In this document: positions 8,006 to 16,083 of the stretch, in pieces
Layout: each line of letters begins with the position of its first letter
How positions within the stretch are numbered: position 1 is the first letter of the stretch
Origin: Virgifigura deserti
GTDB taxonomy: Bacteria > Pseudomonadota > Alphaproteobacteria > Dongiales > Dongiaceae
Length of the DNA stretch: 64,000 nt
Direction: 5' to 3'
NCBI GenBank assembly: GCA_003576685.1
Contig: QOZR01000002.1
Coordinates: 1-64,000 of the forward strand
Position numbers and translations under genes: made by a program
Notes under the pieces: generated by a model
Database searches by the model: none
What the model was told of the DNA's origin: nothing
What the model saw: only the letters and a program-made list of their open reading frames with translations

Positions 8006-9583
8006 ATGACACAAAGGACGAGAGTCGCGAAATATCTGGCCGCAGCTGCCGGGCTCATCGGCCTCGCGCTTTCCGCTGTCACGGCAGAGGCGCAGATTCC
8101 CGAGGATGTGCTGGTGGTCGGTCAGATCGCCGAGCCCAAGTCGCTGGACCCCGCCACGGTGACGGCCGTCAACGACTTCCGCATTCTGGTGAACGTTTAT
8201 GACGGCCTGACCCGTTATGCCGACGGGACCCTGAAGGTCGTGCCCGGCCTCGCAGAATCCTGGGAGATCAGCGACGACGGGACGGTCTATACCTTCAAGC
8301 TCCGCGAGGATGTGACCTTTCACGACGGCACCCCGTTCAACGCAGAGGCGGTCAAGTTCAACTTCGACCGCATGCTGAAGGAAGACCATCCGCATCACGA
8401 CACCGGCCCCTTCCCGCTGGCCTTCTTCTTCAGCGCCATCGAGGAGACCGAGGTCGTCGACGAGTACACGGTCGCGCTCCATCTGGGGGAGCCCTATGCG
8501 CCGCTTCTGTCGAACCTCGCCTATCCGACCGGCCTGATGGTCTCGCCTGCCGCGGTCGAGGAGTATGGGAAGGATTTCGGGCGCAACCCGGTCGGCACCG
8601 GCCCCTTCAAGTTCGCGCTCTGGGAGAGCAACCGCCAGGTCGCCCTCGAGCGCAACGAGGATTATTGGGACGGCGCGCCGCCGCTGCGGGGCGTCGTCTT
8701 CCGCCCGATCACCGATGCCAACGCCCGGGTCAGCGAGATGCTGTCGGGCGGCATCGACCTGATGGTCGAGGTGCCGCCGGATAACATCGCGACCTTCGCG
8801 CAGTCCGACGAGTTCGTCATCCACGAGCAGGCCGGTCCGCATCTCTGGTTCCTGATCCTGAACATGAAGGAGGCGCCGTTTGACGACAAGCGCGTGCGCC
8901 AGGCCGTCAACTACGCGATCGACAAGAGGGCACTGGTCGAGAACGTCCTGCAGGGCACCGCAACCGTCGCCACCGGCCCGATCCCGGCAGCCTTTGCCTG
9001 GGCCTATAACGAGTCCCTGGAGCCCTACCCTTACGATCCGGAGAAGGCGCGCGCCTTGATCGCCGAGGCCGGCGCGGAGGGCGCAGACCTGACTTTCTAC
9101 GTGACCGAGGGCGGCTCCGGTATGCTCGCCCCGATTGCCATGGGCACGGCCATCCAGGCCGATCTGGCCGAGGTCGGCCTCAATGTCGAGATCGAAACCT
9201 ATGAGTGGAATACCTTCCTCGGCAAGGTCAATCCCGGCCTTGAAGGCAAGGCCGACATGGCGGAGATGGCCTGGATGACCAACTCTCCGGACACGCTGCC
9301 CTATCTTGCGCTGCGCACCGATGCCTGGCCGGAGAATGGCGGGTTCAATTCCGGCTACTACTCGAACCCGAAGGTCGACGAATTGCTGGAGAAGGCCCGG
9401 ACCTCCACGGACCAGGCGGAAAGGGCGAAGCTCTACAAGGAGATGCAGGCGATCGTCTATGAGGACGCGCCCTGGGCCTTCATCGCCAACTGGAAGCAGA
9501 ATGCGGTGACCAGCAGCCGGGTGAAGAACTTCAAGCTTCAGCCGTCGTTCCTTCTGCTGCTGCATAAGACGGCGAAGGAGTAG
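8006..9583 (+). CDS. ABC transporter substrate-binding protein, family 5 (peptide/nickel type)
   Basis: 525 residues. A Sec signal peptide is visible (KYLAAAAGLIGLALSAVTAEAQ, cleavage after about residue 30). The family 5 pattern follows: GQIAEPKSLDPATVTA, LVVNVYDGL-type start, VPGLAESWEISDDGTVYTFKLR, FHDGTPFNAEAVKFNFDRML and NPVGTGPFKF. It is a periplasmic binder delivering peptides or related small amides to the downstream permeases. The start at 8006 is chosen because AGGAGGAG lies nine bases before it; two earlier Met codons exist. Ligand unknown; linkage with a carbamoylase suggests something other than plain oligopeptides. Confidence 0.93.
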   Translation: MTQRTRVAKYLAAAAGLIGLALSAVTAEAQIPEDVLVVGQIAEPKSLDPATVTAVNDFRILVNVYDGLTRYADGTLKVVPGLAESWEISDDGTVYTFKLREDVTFHDGTPFNAEAVKFNFDRMLKEDHPHHDTGPFPLAFFFSAIEETEVVDEYTVALHLGEPYAPLLSNLAYPTGLMVSPAAVEEYGKDFGRNPVGTGPFKFALWESNRQVALERNEDYWDGAPPLRGVVFRPITDANARVSEMLSGGIDLMVEVPPDNIATFAQSDEFVIHEQAGPHLWFLILNMKEAPFDDKRVRQAVNYAIDKRALVENVLQGTATVATGPIPAAFAWAYNESLEPYPYDPEKARALIAEAGAEGADLTFYVTEGGSGMLAPIAMGTAIQADLAEVGLNVEIETYEWNTFLGKVNPGLEGKADMAEMAWMTNSPDTLPYLALRTDAWPENGGFNSGYYSNPKVDELLEKARTSTDQAERAKLYKEMQAIVYEDAPWAFIANWKQNAVTSSRVKNFKLQPSFLLLLHKTAKE

Positions 9584-9590
9584 CGTCCCG

Positions 9591-9724
9591 CCCCCACCCC
9601 CGACCCTCCCCCGCCTGCGGGCGCAGCCCGCGATTCCTTTCGTTGCCGGCGAAGCCGGAGGGCGGGAGAGGGAGTATCAGGAATTTCCCTCCCCGCCGCA
9701 GGTGGGGGAGGGTTAGGGTGGGGG
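9591..9724. repeat. Large inverted repeat in the ABC operon
   Basis: The arms at 9591-9620 and 9696-9724 (CCCCCACCCCCGACCCTCCC... and its near complement ending GGGTGGGGG) pair over about 29 bases with few mismatches, around a 75-base centre. It fills the gap between the binding-protein and first permease genes. It looks like a dispersed palindromic repeat and may attenuate transcription so the binding protein is made in excess. Confidence 0.7.
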
Positions 9725-9751
9725 CCCTTCGCGCACGGAGAGGGCCTTGCC

Positions 9752-10699
9752 ATGATGGGCTATATCGTTCGGCGGCTGCTGCTCACGGTCCCCGTCTTGC
9801 TCGGCATCTCGGTGATCGTCTTTCTGGTGATCTCGCTGATCCCGGGCGATCCCGCCACGGCCATCCTCGGTGCTTATGCAACGCCGGAGAACGTCGCCCG
9901 GATCAACGCAGAGCTCGGGCTCGACAAGCCGTTGCCGGTCCAGTTCCTGACCTGGCTCGGCGGCGTTCTCGAAGGCGATCTCGGCCGCTCCTACTCGCTC
10001 AACCGTCCGGTGGCCGCCGAGGTGATCGACCGCCTCGTGCCGACGCTGATCCTCGCCGGCGCCGCCTTGACGCTGTGCACGCTGTTCGGCGTGCTCGGCG
10101 GCGTGGTCGCCGCGGTGAAGCAATATGGCTGGCAGGACAAGCTCGTCACGCTGCTGGTGCTGATCGGCATTTCGACGCCATCCTTCTTTCTCGGGATCGT
10201 CCTCATCCTCTGGTTCTCGGTGCGGCTGGAGTGGTTCCCGACCGGCGGCATGTACGCCCTGTTCGGCGACGGCGGCCTTTTGGACCTGCTGCACCATCTG
10301 GCCCTGCCGGCCCTGACCTTGGCCGTGGTGGCGACGGGGGTGGTCGCGCGCCTCACCCGGGCCAACATGCTGGAGGTGCTGCGCCAGGACTACGTCCGCA
10401 CCGCGCGCGCCAAGGGGCTGCGCGAAGGCCGCGTGATCTACAAGCACGCCCTGAAGAACGCGCTGGTGAACATCATTCCGATCATCGGGATTCAGACGGG
10501 CTTCGTCCTGAGCGGCGCCGTCTATATCGAGAGCGTGTTCCAGTGGCCGGGGATCGGCCGCATGCTGGTCACGGCGATCTCGACCCGCGACATCCTCCTG
10601 GTGCAGGGCGGCGTTCTGGTGGTCGCGGCCTGCTATGTCCTGATCAATCTGCTGGCGGACGTGCTCCAGGCGGCGCTCGATCCGCGGGTGAAGGTCTGA
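9752..10699 (+). CDS. Peptide-type ABC transporter permease (DppB family)
   Basis: 315 residues with the DppB/OppB/NikB N-terminus (YIVRRLLLTVPVLLGISVIVF, SLIPGDPA), about six membrane helices and the EAA loop that contacts the ATPase (YVRTARAKGLREGRVIYKHALKNALVNIIP, near 211-240). It ends DPRVKV, the normal family end. A second ATG directly follows the first; either could be used. Its stop overlaps the next start by one base (10699), so the permeases are coupled. It forms the inner-membrane channel with the DppC half of the next gene. Confidence 0.95.
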   Translation: MMGYIVRRLLLTVPVLLGISVIVFLVISLIPGDPATAILGAYATPENVARINAELGLDKPLPVQFLTWLGGVLEGDLGRSYSLNRPVAAEVIDRLVPTLILAGAALTLCTLFGVLGGVVAAVKQYGWQDKLVTLLVLIGISTPSFFLGIVLILWFSVRLEWFPTGGMYALFGDGGLLDLLHHLALPALTLAVVATGVVARLTRANMLEVLRQDYVRTARAKGLREGRVIYKHALKNALVNIIPIIGIQTGFVLSGAVYIESVFQWPGIGRMLVTAISTRDILLVQGGVLVVAACYVLINLLADVLQAALDPRVKV

Positions 10700-12651
10700 T
10701 GACCAGCCTTGCCCTCGACGAGACCGGCGACGCGCCGCCCCGAAGCCGCCCGAGCGCCTGGAACCGGCTGAGCCGGAACGCCCTGGCGACCTTCGGCCTG
10801 GTTCTGGTCGTCGCGATCGCGGCGATCGCCGCGGCGGCCCCGCTGCTGCCGCTGGCCGACCCGAACGCCACCGACGTCGCGAACCGGCTGCAACCGGTTT
10901 TCAGCGACGGGCACTGGCTCGGCACCGATCAGCTCGGCCGGGATATCCTCTCCCGCCTGATCTGGGGCACCCGCGTGAGCTTGGCCGTCGGTATCGCCGC
11001 GACGCTGGTCGCGACCGCCATCGGCGCGCTGATCGGTTTGGTCGCCGCCTATTACGGTCGCTGGACCGACACGCTGCTGATGCGCGGGATCGACATGCTC
11101 ATGGCCTTCCCCTATCTGCTGCTGGCGCTCGCCATAGTCGCCGTGCTCGGGCCGGGCCTGCTGAACGCGATGGTCGCGATCGCCTTGGTCAACATCCCGT
11201 TCTTCGCCCGCGCGGTGCGCGGTGCGACGGTGAGCCTGGTGACCCGCGAATATGTCGACGCGGCGCGGCTCTGCGGCATGTCCAATCCGCGGATCATCGC
11301 GCGCGAAATCTTCCCCAACGTCCTGCCGGTGATCGTCATCACCATGTCGACCACGCTGGGCTGGATGATCCTGGAGACCGCCGGCCTGTCCTTCCTCGGC
11401 CTCGGTGCCCAGCCGCCTCAGGCGGATCTGGGCAGCATGCTGGGCGACGGGCGCAAGCTCATCGTCACCGCGCCCCACGTCGCCACCATTCCGGGCCTCG
11501 TGATCCTCCTGCTGGTGATCGGGACCAATCTGCTCGGTGACGGCCTGCGCGATGTGCTCGACCCGCGGCTGAAGTCGGGTGCCCTCGCACGCCCGATGGC
11601 GGTAACGGCCGTCGATGCGTCGGCCGGCCGACCCGCAGCCGGGGCGCCGAACGCGGCCGAAGCACCGCTTCTGTCCGTACAGGGGCTCGAGACCCACTTC
11701 GTGATGGGCCGCGCGGTCTTCCGCGCCGTGAACGGCGTCAGCTTCGATGTGGCCGCGGGCGAGGCGGTCGGGATTGTCGGCGAGTCCGGCTCCGGTAAGT
11801 CGGTGACGGCGCTCTCGCTCCTCGGTCTCGTCCCGACCCCGCCGGGGCGGATCGTCGGTGGCGACATCCGGTTCCGGGGCGAGAGCCTGATCGGCGCCCC
11901 CTTGAGCCGCCTGCAGGACATCCGCGGCAACCGGATCGCCTACATCTTCCAGGACCCGCTGACCACGCTCAATCCGCTGCTGACCGTCGGCGAGCAGGTG
12001 ACGGAGGCCGTCCGACGCCACCAGAACCTCGACAGCGGCCGCGCCCGGCAATGGACGCTGGAACTTTTCGAGCGCGTCCAGATCCCGCGGGCGAAGGAGC
12101 GGCTCGCCTCCTATCCGCACGAGCTGTCGGGCGGCCAGCGGCAGCGGGTCGGCATTGCCATGGCGCTGGCCAACGACCCGGACCTGATCATCGCCGACGA
12201 GCCGACCACAGCGCTCGACGTGACCACCCAGGCCCAGGTGCTGAAACTGCTCGACGAGCTGCGCCGCGAGCGGGGGGCGGCGCTGATCTTCATCACCCAC
12301 GATTTCGGCGTGGTCTCGGAGCTCTGCGACCGCATCCTGGTGATGTATGCCGGCCGCGTCGTCGAGGAAGGACCGGTCGAGGCGGTGTTCGCCGATCCGC
12401 GCCACCCCTACACGCGACGGCTGATGGCCTGCGTTCCGATTCTGGGCGAGCCCGAGCGGTCGATCGACGCGATCCCGGGCCTCCCGCCCGCGGTCAACCG
12501 CCTGCCGCCGGGTTGCGCCTTCGCACCGCGCTGCCCCTTGGTGCTCGACGCCTGCCGTCACGGCGAAATCCCGTTGGACCGGCTCGGCGACGGTCGCGCC
12601 GCCCGCTGCATCCGAGCCCAGGAAAGCGACCAAGAGAGTTCCGATGCCTGA
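10699..12651 (+). CDS. Fused ABC transporter permease (DppC) and ATPase (DppD)
   Basis: 650 residues joining two components usually encoded separately. Residues 1-295 are a DppC permease (TDQLGRDILSRLIWGTRVSL, EAA loop with YVDAARLCGMSNPRIIAREIFP, ending LDPRLKSG). An Ala/Pro-rich linker covers about 297-325. Residues 326-650 are a DppD ATPase with Walker A GESGSGKS (about 361-368), IFQDPLTTLNPLLTVGEQV, signature LSGGQRQRV (about 476), Walker B LIIADEPTTALD and the oligopeptide C-terminal Cys motif CAFAPRCPLVLDAC. The frame is open without a break across the junction, so the fusion looks genuine. It overlaps the next ATPase gene by 8 bases. Confidence 0.93.
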   Translation: MTSLALDETGDAPPRSRPSAWNRLSRNALATFGLVLVVAIAAIAAAAPLLPLADPNATDVANRLQPVFSDGHWLGTDQLGRDILSRLIWGTRVSLAVGIAATLVATAIGALIGLVAAYYGRWTDTLLMRGIDMLMAFPYLLLALAIVAVLGPGLLNAMVAIALVNIPFFARAVRGATVSLVTREYVDAARLCGMSNPRIIAREIFPNVLPVIVITMSTTLGWMILETAGLSFLGLGAQPPQADLGSMLGDGRKLIVTAPHVATIPGLVILLLVIGTNLLGDGLRDVLDPRLKSGALARPMAVTAVDASAGRPAAGAPNAAEAPLLSVQGLETHFVMGRAVFRAVNGVSFDVAAGEAVGIVGESGSGKSVTALSLLGLVPTPPGRIVGGDIRFRGESLIGAPLSRLQDIRGNRIAYIFQDPLTTLNPLLTVGEQVTEAVRRHQNLDSGRARQWTLELFERVQIPRAKERLASYPHELSGGQRQRVGIAMALANDPDLIIADEPTTALDVTTQAQVLKLLDELRRERGAALIFITHDFGVVSELCDRILVMYAGRVVEEGPVEAVFADPRHPYTRRLMACVPILGEPERSIDAIPGLPPAVNRLPPGCAFAPRCPLVLDACRHGEIPLDRLGDGRAARCIRAQESDQESSDA

Positions 12652-13453
12652 CGTCGTCGTCGAGACACGCGACCTCTGCCGCAGCTTCGGCGGCGGCCGG
12701 CGCCTGCTGGGCGGCCTCAAGCCCCTGGTCCGGGCGGTGGACGGCGTCTCGCTCCGGGTCGAGCGCGGCCGCACGCTCGGCATCGTCGGCGAGTCCGGTT
12801 GCGGCAAGTCGACTCTCGCCCGCATGCTGGTGGGGCTGCTCGAACCGTCCGCCGGGACCATCATCCTCGACGGCAAGCCGGTCGATGAGCGCAAGCGAGA
12901 GAACCGGCTCGACTTCCACCGGAAGGTGCAGCTCGTGTTCCAGGACCCACTCAGCTCGCTCAACCCGCGCAAGACGGTGCGCCAGATCCTGGAGGCGCCG
13001 CTTCAGGTCCTGCTCGGCATGAGCCGCGCCGAACGCGCCGCGCGGGTCACGGAGCTGATGCGCCTCGTCAGCCTCCGCCCGGAGTTCGTCGACCGCTATC
13101 CGCACGAGTTCTCCGGCGGGCAGTGCCAGCGCATCGGCATCGCCCGGGCGCTCGCCGCCGAGCCGGCGCTGATCGTGCTCGACGAGCCGGTCTCCGCCCT
13201 CGATGTCTCGATCCAGGCCCAAGTGCTGCGGCTGCTGAAGGACTTGCAGCAACGGCTCGGCCTCACCTATGTGTTCATCTCCCACGATTTGGCCGTGGTC
13301 GAGAACATCTGCGACCGGATCGCGGTCATGTATTTCGGCAAGGTGGTCGAAGAGGGCTCCAAGGCCGACATCTTCCGCCGGCCGGCCCACGACTACACCA
13401 AACTCCTGCTCGCCTCCGTCCCGGTGCCGGGCAGGCGGCACTCTCAGCGCTAA
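12644..13453 (+). CDS. Peptide-type ABC transporter ATP-binding protein (DppF family)
   Basis: 269 residues: Walker A GESGCGKS near 46-53, VFQDPLSSLNPRKTVRQILEAPL, signature FSGGQCQRIGIARAL, Walker B LIVLDEPVSALDVSIQ and H-loop YVFISHDLAVVENI. It ends at AHDYTKLLLASVP without the usual long OppF Cys-containing tail, so it is somewhat short. It would pair with the ATPase half of the preceding fusion. Last gene of the importer operon; convergent with the hydrolase at 13450, overlapping it by four bases. Confidence 0.93.
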   Translation: MPDVVVETRDLCRSFGGGRRLLGGLKPLVRAVDGVSLRVERGRTLGIVGESGCGKSTLARMLVGLLEPSAGTIILDGKPVDERKRENRLDFHRKVQLVFQDPLSSLNPRKTVRQILEAPLQVLLGMSRAERAARVTELMRLVSLRPEFVDRYPHEFSGGQCQRIGIARALAAEPALIVLDEPVSALDVSIQAQVLRLLKDLQQRLGLTYVFISHDLAVVENICDRIAVMYFGKVVEEGSKADIFRRPAHDYTKLLLASVPVPGRRHSQR

Positions 13454-14334
13454 AGAGATCCCCTGAGGAAGCCGCCAAGCGCGGCGGCGCAGGCCTGCGG
13501 CTCCTCCTCGGCGACGAAGTGGCCGCAATCGAGCGCGACCTCCTGCACCTCGTCCGCCCACCGGCGCCAAGCCTCGGCGGGCGACGCCGCTTTGCTCGCG
13601 GCATAGCCGCGCCCCCAGATCACCAGAACGGGGCAGTCGAGCCTGCGCCCCGCATCGCGGTCTTCGCGGTCGTGCGCGCGGTCCAGCGTGGCGCCCGCCC
13701 GATAATCTTCGCAGGTCGCGGAGAGAACCGACGGCCGGTGGAACTGCTCGACATAGGCAGCCACCGCGCGGGGGTCAAGCGCATCGCTTCGCCCCGCCCA
13801 ACGGTCCAGAAGATGCCTGATGTAGAAGTCGGGATCGGCGCCGATGAGCCGCTCCGGCACCGGCGCCGGCACGGCGAGGAAAGGCCAGTGATAGGTCCCC
13901 AGCGCCTTGTCCGCGTCCATCTCTTCCCAGGTATCGAGGGTCGGGATGATGTCTAGTGCGGCGAAGCGCGCGACGCGCCCTGGGTGGTCGAGGCAGAGGC
14001 GATAGCCGACCCGCCCCCCGCGGTCGTGGCCGGCCAACAGGAACCGCTCATGGCCGAGCGAGTCCATCAGCGCTACCATGTCGCGCGCCATCGCACGCTT
14101 CGCGTAGTTCCGATGCTCCGGATCCGGCGCGGGTCCCCTGCTCTGCCCATAGCCGCGAAGATCGGGCATGACTAGCGTGAACTCCCGCGCCAGCACCAGC
14201 GCGACGGCGTGCCAGACGAGATGCGTCTGCGGATAGCCGTGAAGCAGCAGGAGCGGCGGCCCTTCGCCGCCGATGCGCAGATAAATCTCCGCCTCATCCA
14301 GCGTCACACGACGGTCTTCGAAATCATCGAGCAT
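13450..14334 (-). CDS. Alpha/beta hydrolase, predicted haloacetate (fluoroacetate) dehalogenase
   Basis: 294 residues. Against the known residues of the structurally studied fluoroacetate dehalogenase, every key position is present: nucleophile D104 with R105 and R108 (GHDRGGRVG), acid D128 (ALDII), halide-binding H149-W150 (TYHWPF) and Y211 (CEDYRAG), and catalytic H272 (DCGHFV). The nucleophile is Asp rather than Ser, as in dehalogenases and epoxide hydrolases. The Arg pair plus His-Trp-Tyr halide pocket fits defluorination of fluoroacetate to glycolate. Start at 14334 follows a GGAG site by eight bases. It overlaps neither regulator nor transporter logic nearby; the upstream SDR is 40 bases away on the same strand. 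Confidence 0.88.
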   Translation of the reverse strand: MLDDFEDRRVTLDEAEIYLRIGGEGPPLLLLHGYPQTHLVWHAVALVLAREFTLVMPDLRGYGQSRGPAPDPEHRNYAKRAMARDMVALMDSLGHERFLLAGHDRGGRVGYRLCLDHPGRVARFAALDIIPTLDTWEEMDADKALGTYHWPFLAVPAPVPERLIGADPDFYIRHLLDRWAGRSDALDPRAVAAYVEQFHRPSVLSATCEDYRAGATLDRAHDREDRDAGRRLDCPVLVIWGRGYAASKAASPAEAWRRWADEVQEVALDCGHFVAEEEPQACAAALGGFLRGSL

Positions 14335-14374
14335 GCGTCTTGCTCCGGTTCCGTTCGCCAGTTCTCGAGAGACG

Positions 14375-15115
14375 CTAATACAGGTGCTGGCCACCGGTGA
14401 CGAAGATCTCCGTCCCGGTGACATAGCCGAAGTCGGCGCCGCAGAGCTGGAAGACGGCGGCCGCCACCTCCTCCGGCTTGCCCATGCGGTGCATCGGAAT
14501 GCGCGGGATCAGCGCTTCATATTCCGGCCCGATCATACCGGTCTCGATCTCGCCGGGCGCGACCGCATTGACCCGCACGCCGAGGCTGGCGAACTCCACC
14601 GCCAACTCCCGCGTCAGCGCTGATAAGGCCGCCTTGGAGGTACTGTAGGCCGACCCCGCGAAGGGGTGGATCGCGTGGCCGGCGATCGAGGTGATGTTGA
14701 CGATGACGCCCTTCCCGCGATGCAGGGCCGTGGCGAAGCCGCGCGCCAAGCCGAGCGGCGCGAAGAGGTTCAGCTCGAACACGTCGCGCCAGGCCGCGAC
14801 ATCGCCGTTCAGGCAGCCCAGCCGCTCTTTGAACGGCGTCTTGGGCGAGACCGCGGCGTTGTTGACAAGGGCGTGCAGCGGCCCTCCGTCGAGCAAGACG
14901 TTCGCCTCGGCAATGAACTGATCGAGATCTTCCGAATCGCCGAGATCGGCCGAGATGTGATGGGTCCAGTTGGGATCCCGCTTGCACTCCTCGGGGACCG
15001 TCTCGCGGCTGCAGGTGATGATGCGCCAACCCTCCAGGCTGAAGCGCTTCACGGTGGCGTGGCCGATGCCACGGCTCGCCCCGGTCAGGATCACGGTCTT
15101 GCGCACACTCGTCAT
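14375..15115 (-). CDS. Short-chain dehydrogenase/reductase
   Basis: 246 residues of classical SDR type: cofactor motif TGASRGIGHAT (11-21), NNAAVSP near 86-92, catalytic Ser in NITSIAG, YSTSK catalytic Tyr-Lys and the C-terminal GYVTGTEIFVTGG. The basic residues after the glycine motif (CSRETV) suggest NADP use. It oxidises or reduces an unknown alcohol or ketone. It probably shares a transcript with the downstream haloacetate dehalogenase, whose expected product is a hydroxy acid; the link is speculative. Confidence 0.92.
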   Translation of the reverse strand: MTSVRKTVILTGASRGIGHATVKRFSLEGWRIITCSRETVPEECKRDPNWTHHISADLGDSEDLDQFIAEANVLLDGGPLHALVNNAAVSPKTPFKERLGCLNGDVAAWRDVFELNLFAPLGLARGFATALHRGKGVIVNITSIAGHAIHPFAGSAYSTSKAALSALTRELAVEFASLGVRVNAVAPGEIETGMIGPEYEALIPRIPMHRMGKPEEVAAAVFQLCGADFGYVTGTEIFVTGGQHLY

Positions 15116-15169
15116 GGCCGCGAGTTTAGTCGAACCGACGGCGGGCGCCAGAGCGGATTTAGAGCATAG

Positions 15170-15802
15170 CTATCGCCGCTCCGCCAGGACGAGCCGTGCA
15201 GCCAAGCCGATGAACACCACGCCCGGAAGCCATTTCAGGGCAGCCGCGACTTGGCGGTTTCGCAGCAGCGTCAGGCCCACGCGGCCGCTCAGCACACCGA
15301 TGACGCTGTCGACAAGCAGGCCGACGATGACGAACAGGACTCCCAGCATCAGGAGCTGGCCGGCGACCGAGCCATTCGCGGGGCTCGCGAACTGGGGCAG
15401 AAAGGCGAGATAGAACAGCGCGATCTTCGGATTGAGGAGGTTCGTCGCCAGAGCTTGCCAGAAGATCCGCCGGAGCGGAGCGGCCGCCGTCTCGACGGCG
15501 CCGACCTGGATGGCGGGTTCGCGAAAGCTTTTGACGGCGAGCCAGAGCAGATAGGCGGCCCCGACATAGCGGACGATCTCGAAGGCGAGCGGCACGGTCG
15601 CCAGGAGCGCCGACAGGCCAAGGGCCACCGCCGCCGTGTGGCACACCATTCCCAGGGCCATCCCGCAGGCGGCCGTGAACCCGGCGGCGGGTCCCTTCGT
15701 CAAGCCGTTCGCCAGAATATAGAGCATATCGGGTCCGGGCGTGATGCAGATGGCGGTGGTCGCCATCAGAAAGACCAGAAGCGCCGCCGGTTCGATGAAC
15801 AT
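15170..15802 (-). CDS. LysE/RhtB family amino-acid exporter
   Basis: 210 residues, six hydrophobic segments, with the family N-terminal signature TTAICITPGPDMLYILANGLTKG (about 15-37) and the conserved FLNPK-like NLLNPKIALFYLAFLPQF near 120. Such proteins export basic or hydrophobic amino acids or homoserine lactones. The substrate cannot be assigned. Single gene, 54 bases upstream of the SDR start and on the same strand. Confidence 0.9.
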   Translation of the reverse strand: MFIEPAALLVFLMATTAICITPGPDMLYILANGLTKGPAAGFTAACGMALGMVCHTAAVALGLSALLATVPLAFEIVRYVGAAYLLWLAVKSFREPAIQVGAVETAAAPLRRIFWQALATNLLNPKIALFYLAFLPQFASPANGSVAGQLLMLGVLFVIVGLLVDSVIGVLSGRVGLTLLRNRQVAAALKWLPGVVFIGLAARLVLAERR

Positions 15803-16083
15803 CCCCGCCTCTCTCGCAGTGACCGGCCAAGACTAGGTCCGCTAACCAACGGCGAAAATCGATAAATTCTCACCGCATCGGTTAGAAAAACTACGATGTT
15901 CAACGCAGTTTGCGGGCGGGTTCAGAGCACGCGCTCTGTACATTTCTGTCATGTCCGGACTTGATCCGGGTATCCATCATGCCGCGGCCCCATGGATCGC
16001 CGGGTCGAACCCGGCAATGACAAAGAGGGAGGCGATCCAACGCACATACCGCCTTTTTGTTTTACCGCCCGCGCTGTCGCCAG
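15803..16083. other. Intergenic region with a palindromic repeat
   Basis: 280 bases without a gene, between the LysE-type exporter start and the end of the stress-protein gene. The left 130 bases are comparatively AT-rich and likely hold the exporter promoter; no clear -35/-10 pair stood out. The right half is occupied by the inverted repeat listed separately. Confidence 0.5.
15948..16021. repeat. Palindromic intergenic repeat
   Basis: The arms at 15948-15977 and 15992-16021 (GTCATGTCCGGACTTGATCC... against ...GGGTCGAACCCGGCAATGAC) pair over roughly 30 bases with several mismatches, around a short CG-rich centre. The wording GTCATG-CCGG-CTTGATCCGGGTATCCAT is a dispersed repeat type familiar from alphaproteobacterial genomes. 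Probably a REP-like element. Confidence 0.7.

Noticed and set aside
10633..12972. 779-codon minus-strand open frame opposite the ABC fusion gene
   Set aside because: It spans three real genes and a gene overlap on the other strand, has no recognisable domain and is typical antisense read-through of GC-rich coding DNA.
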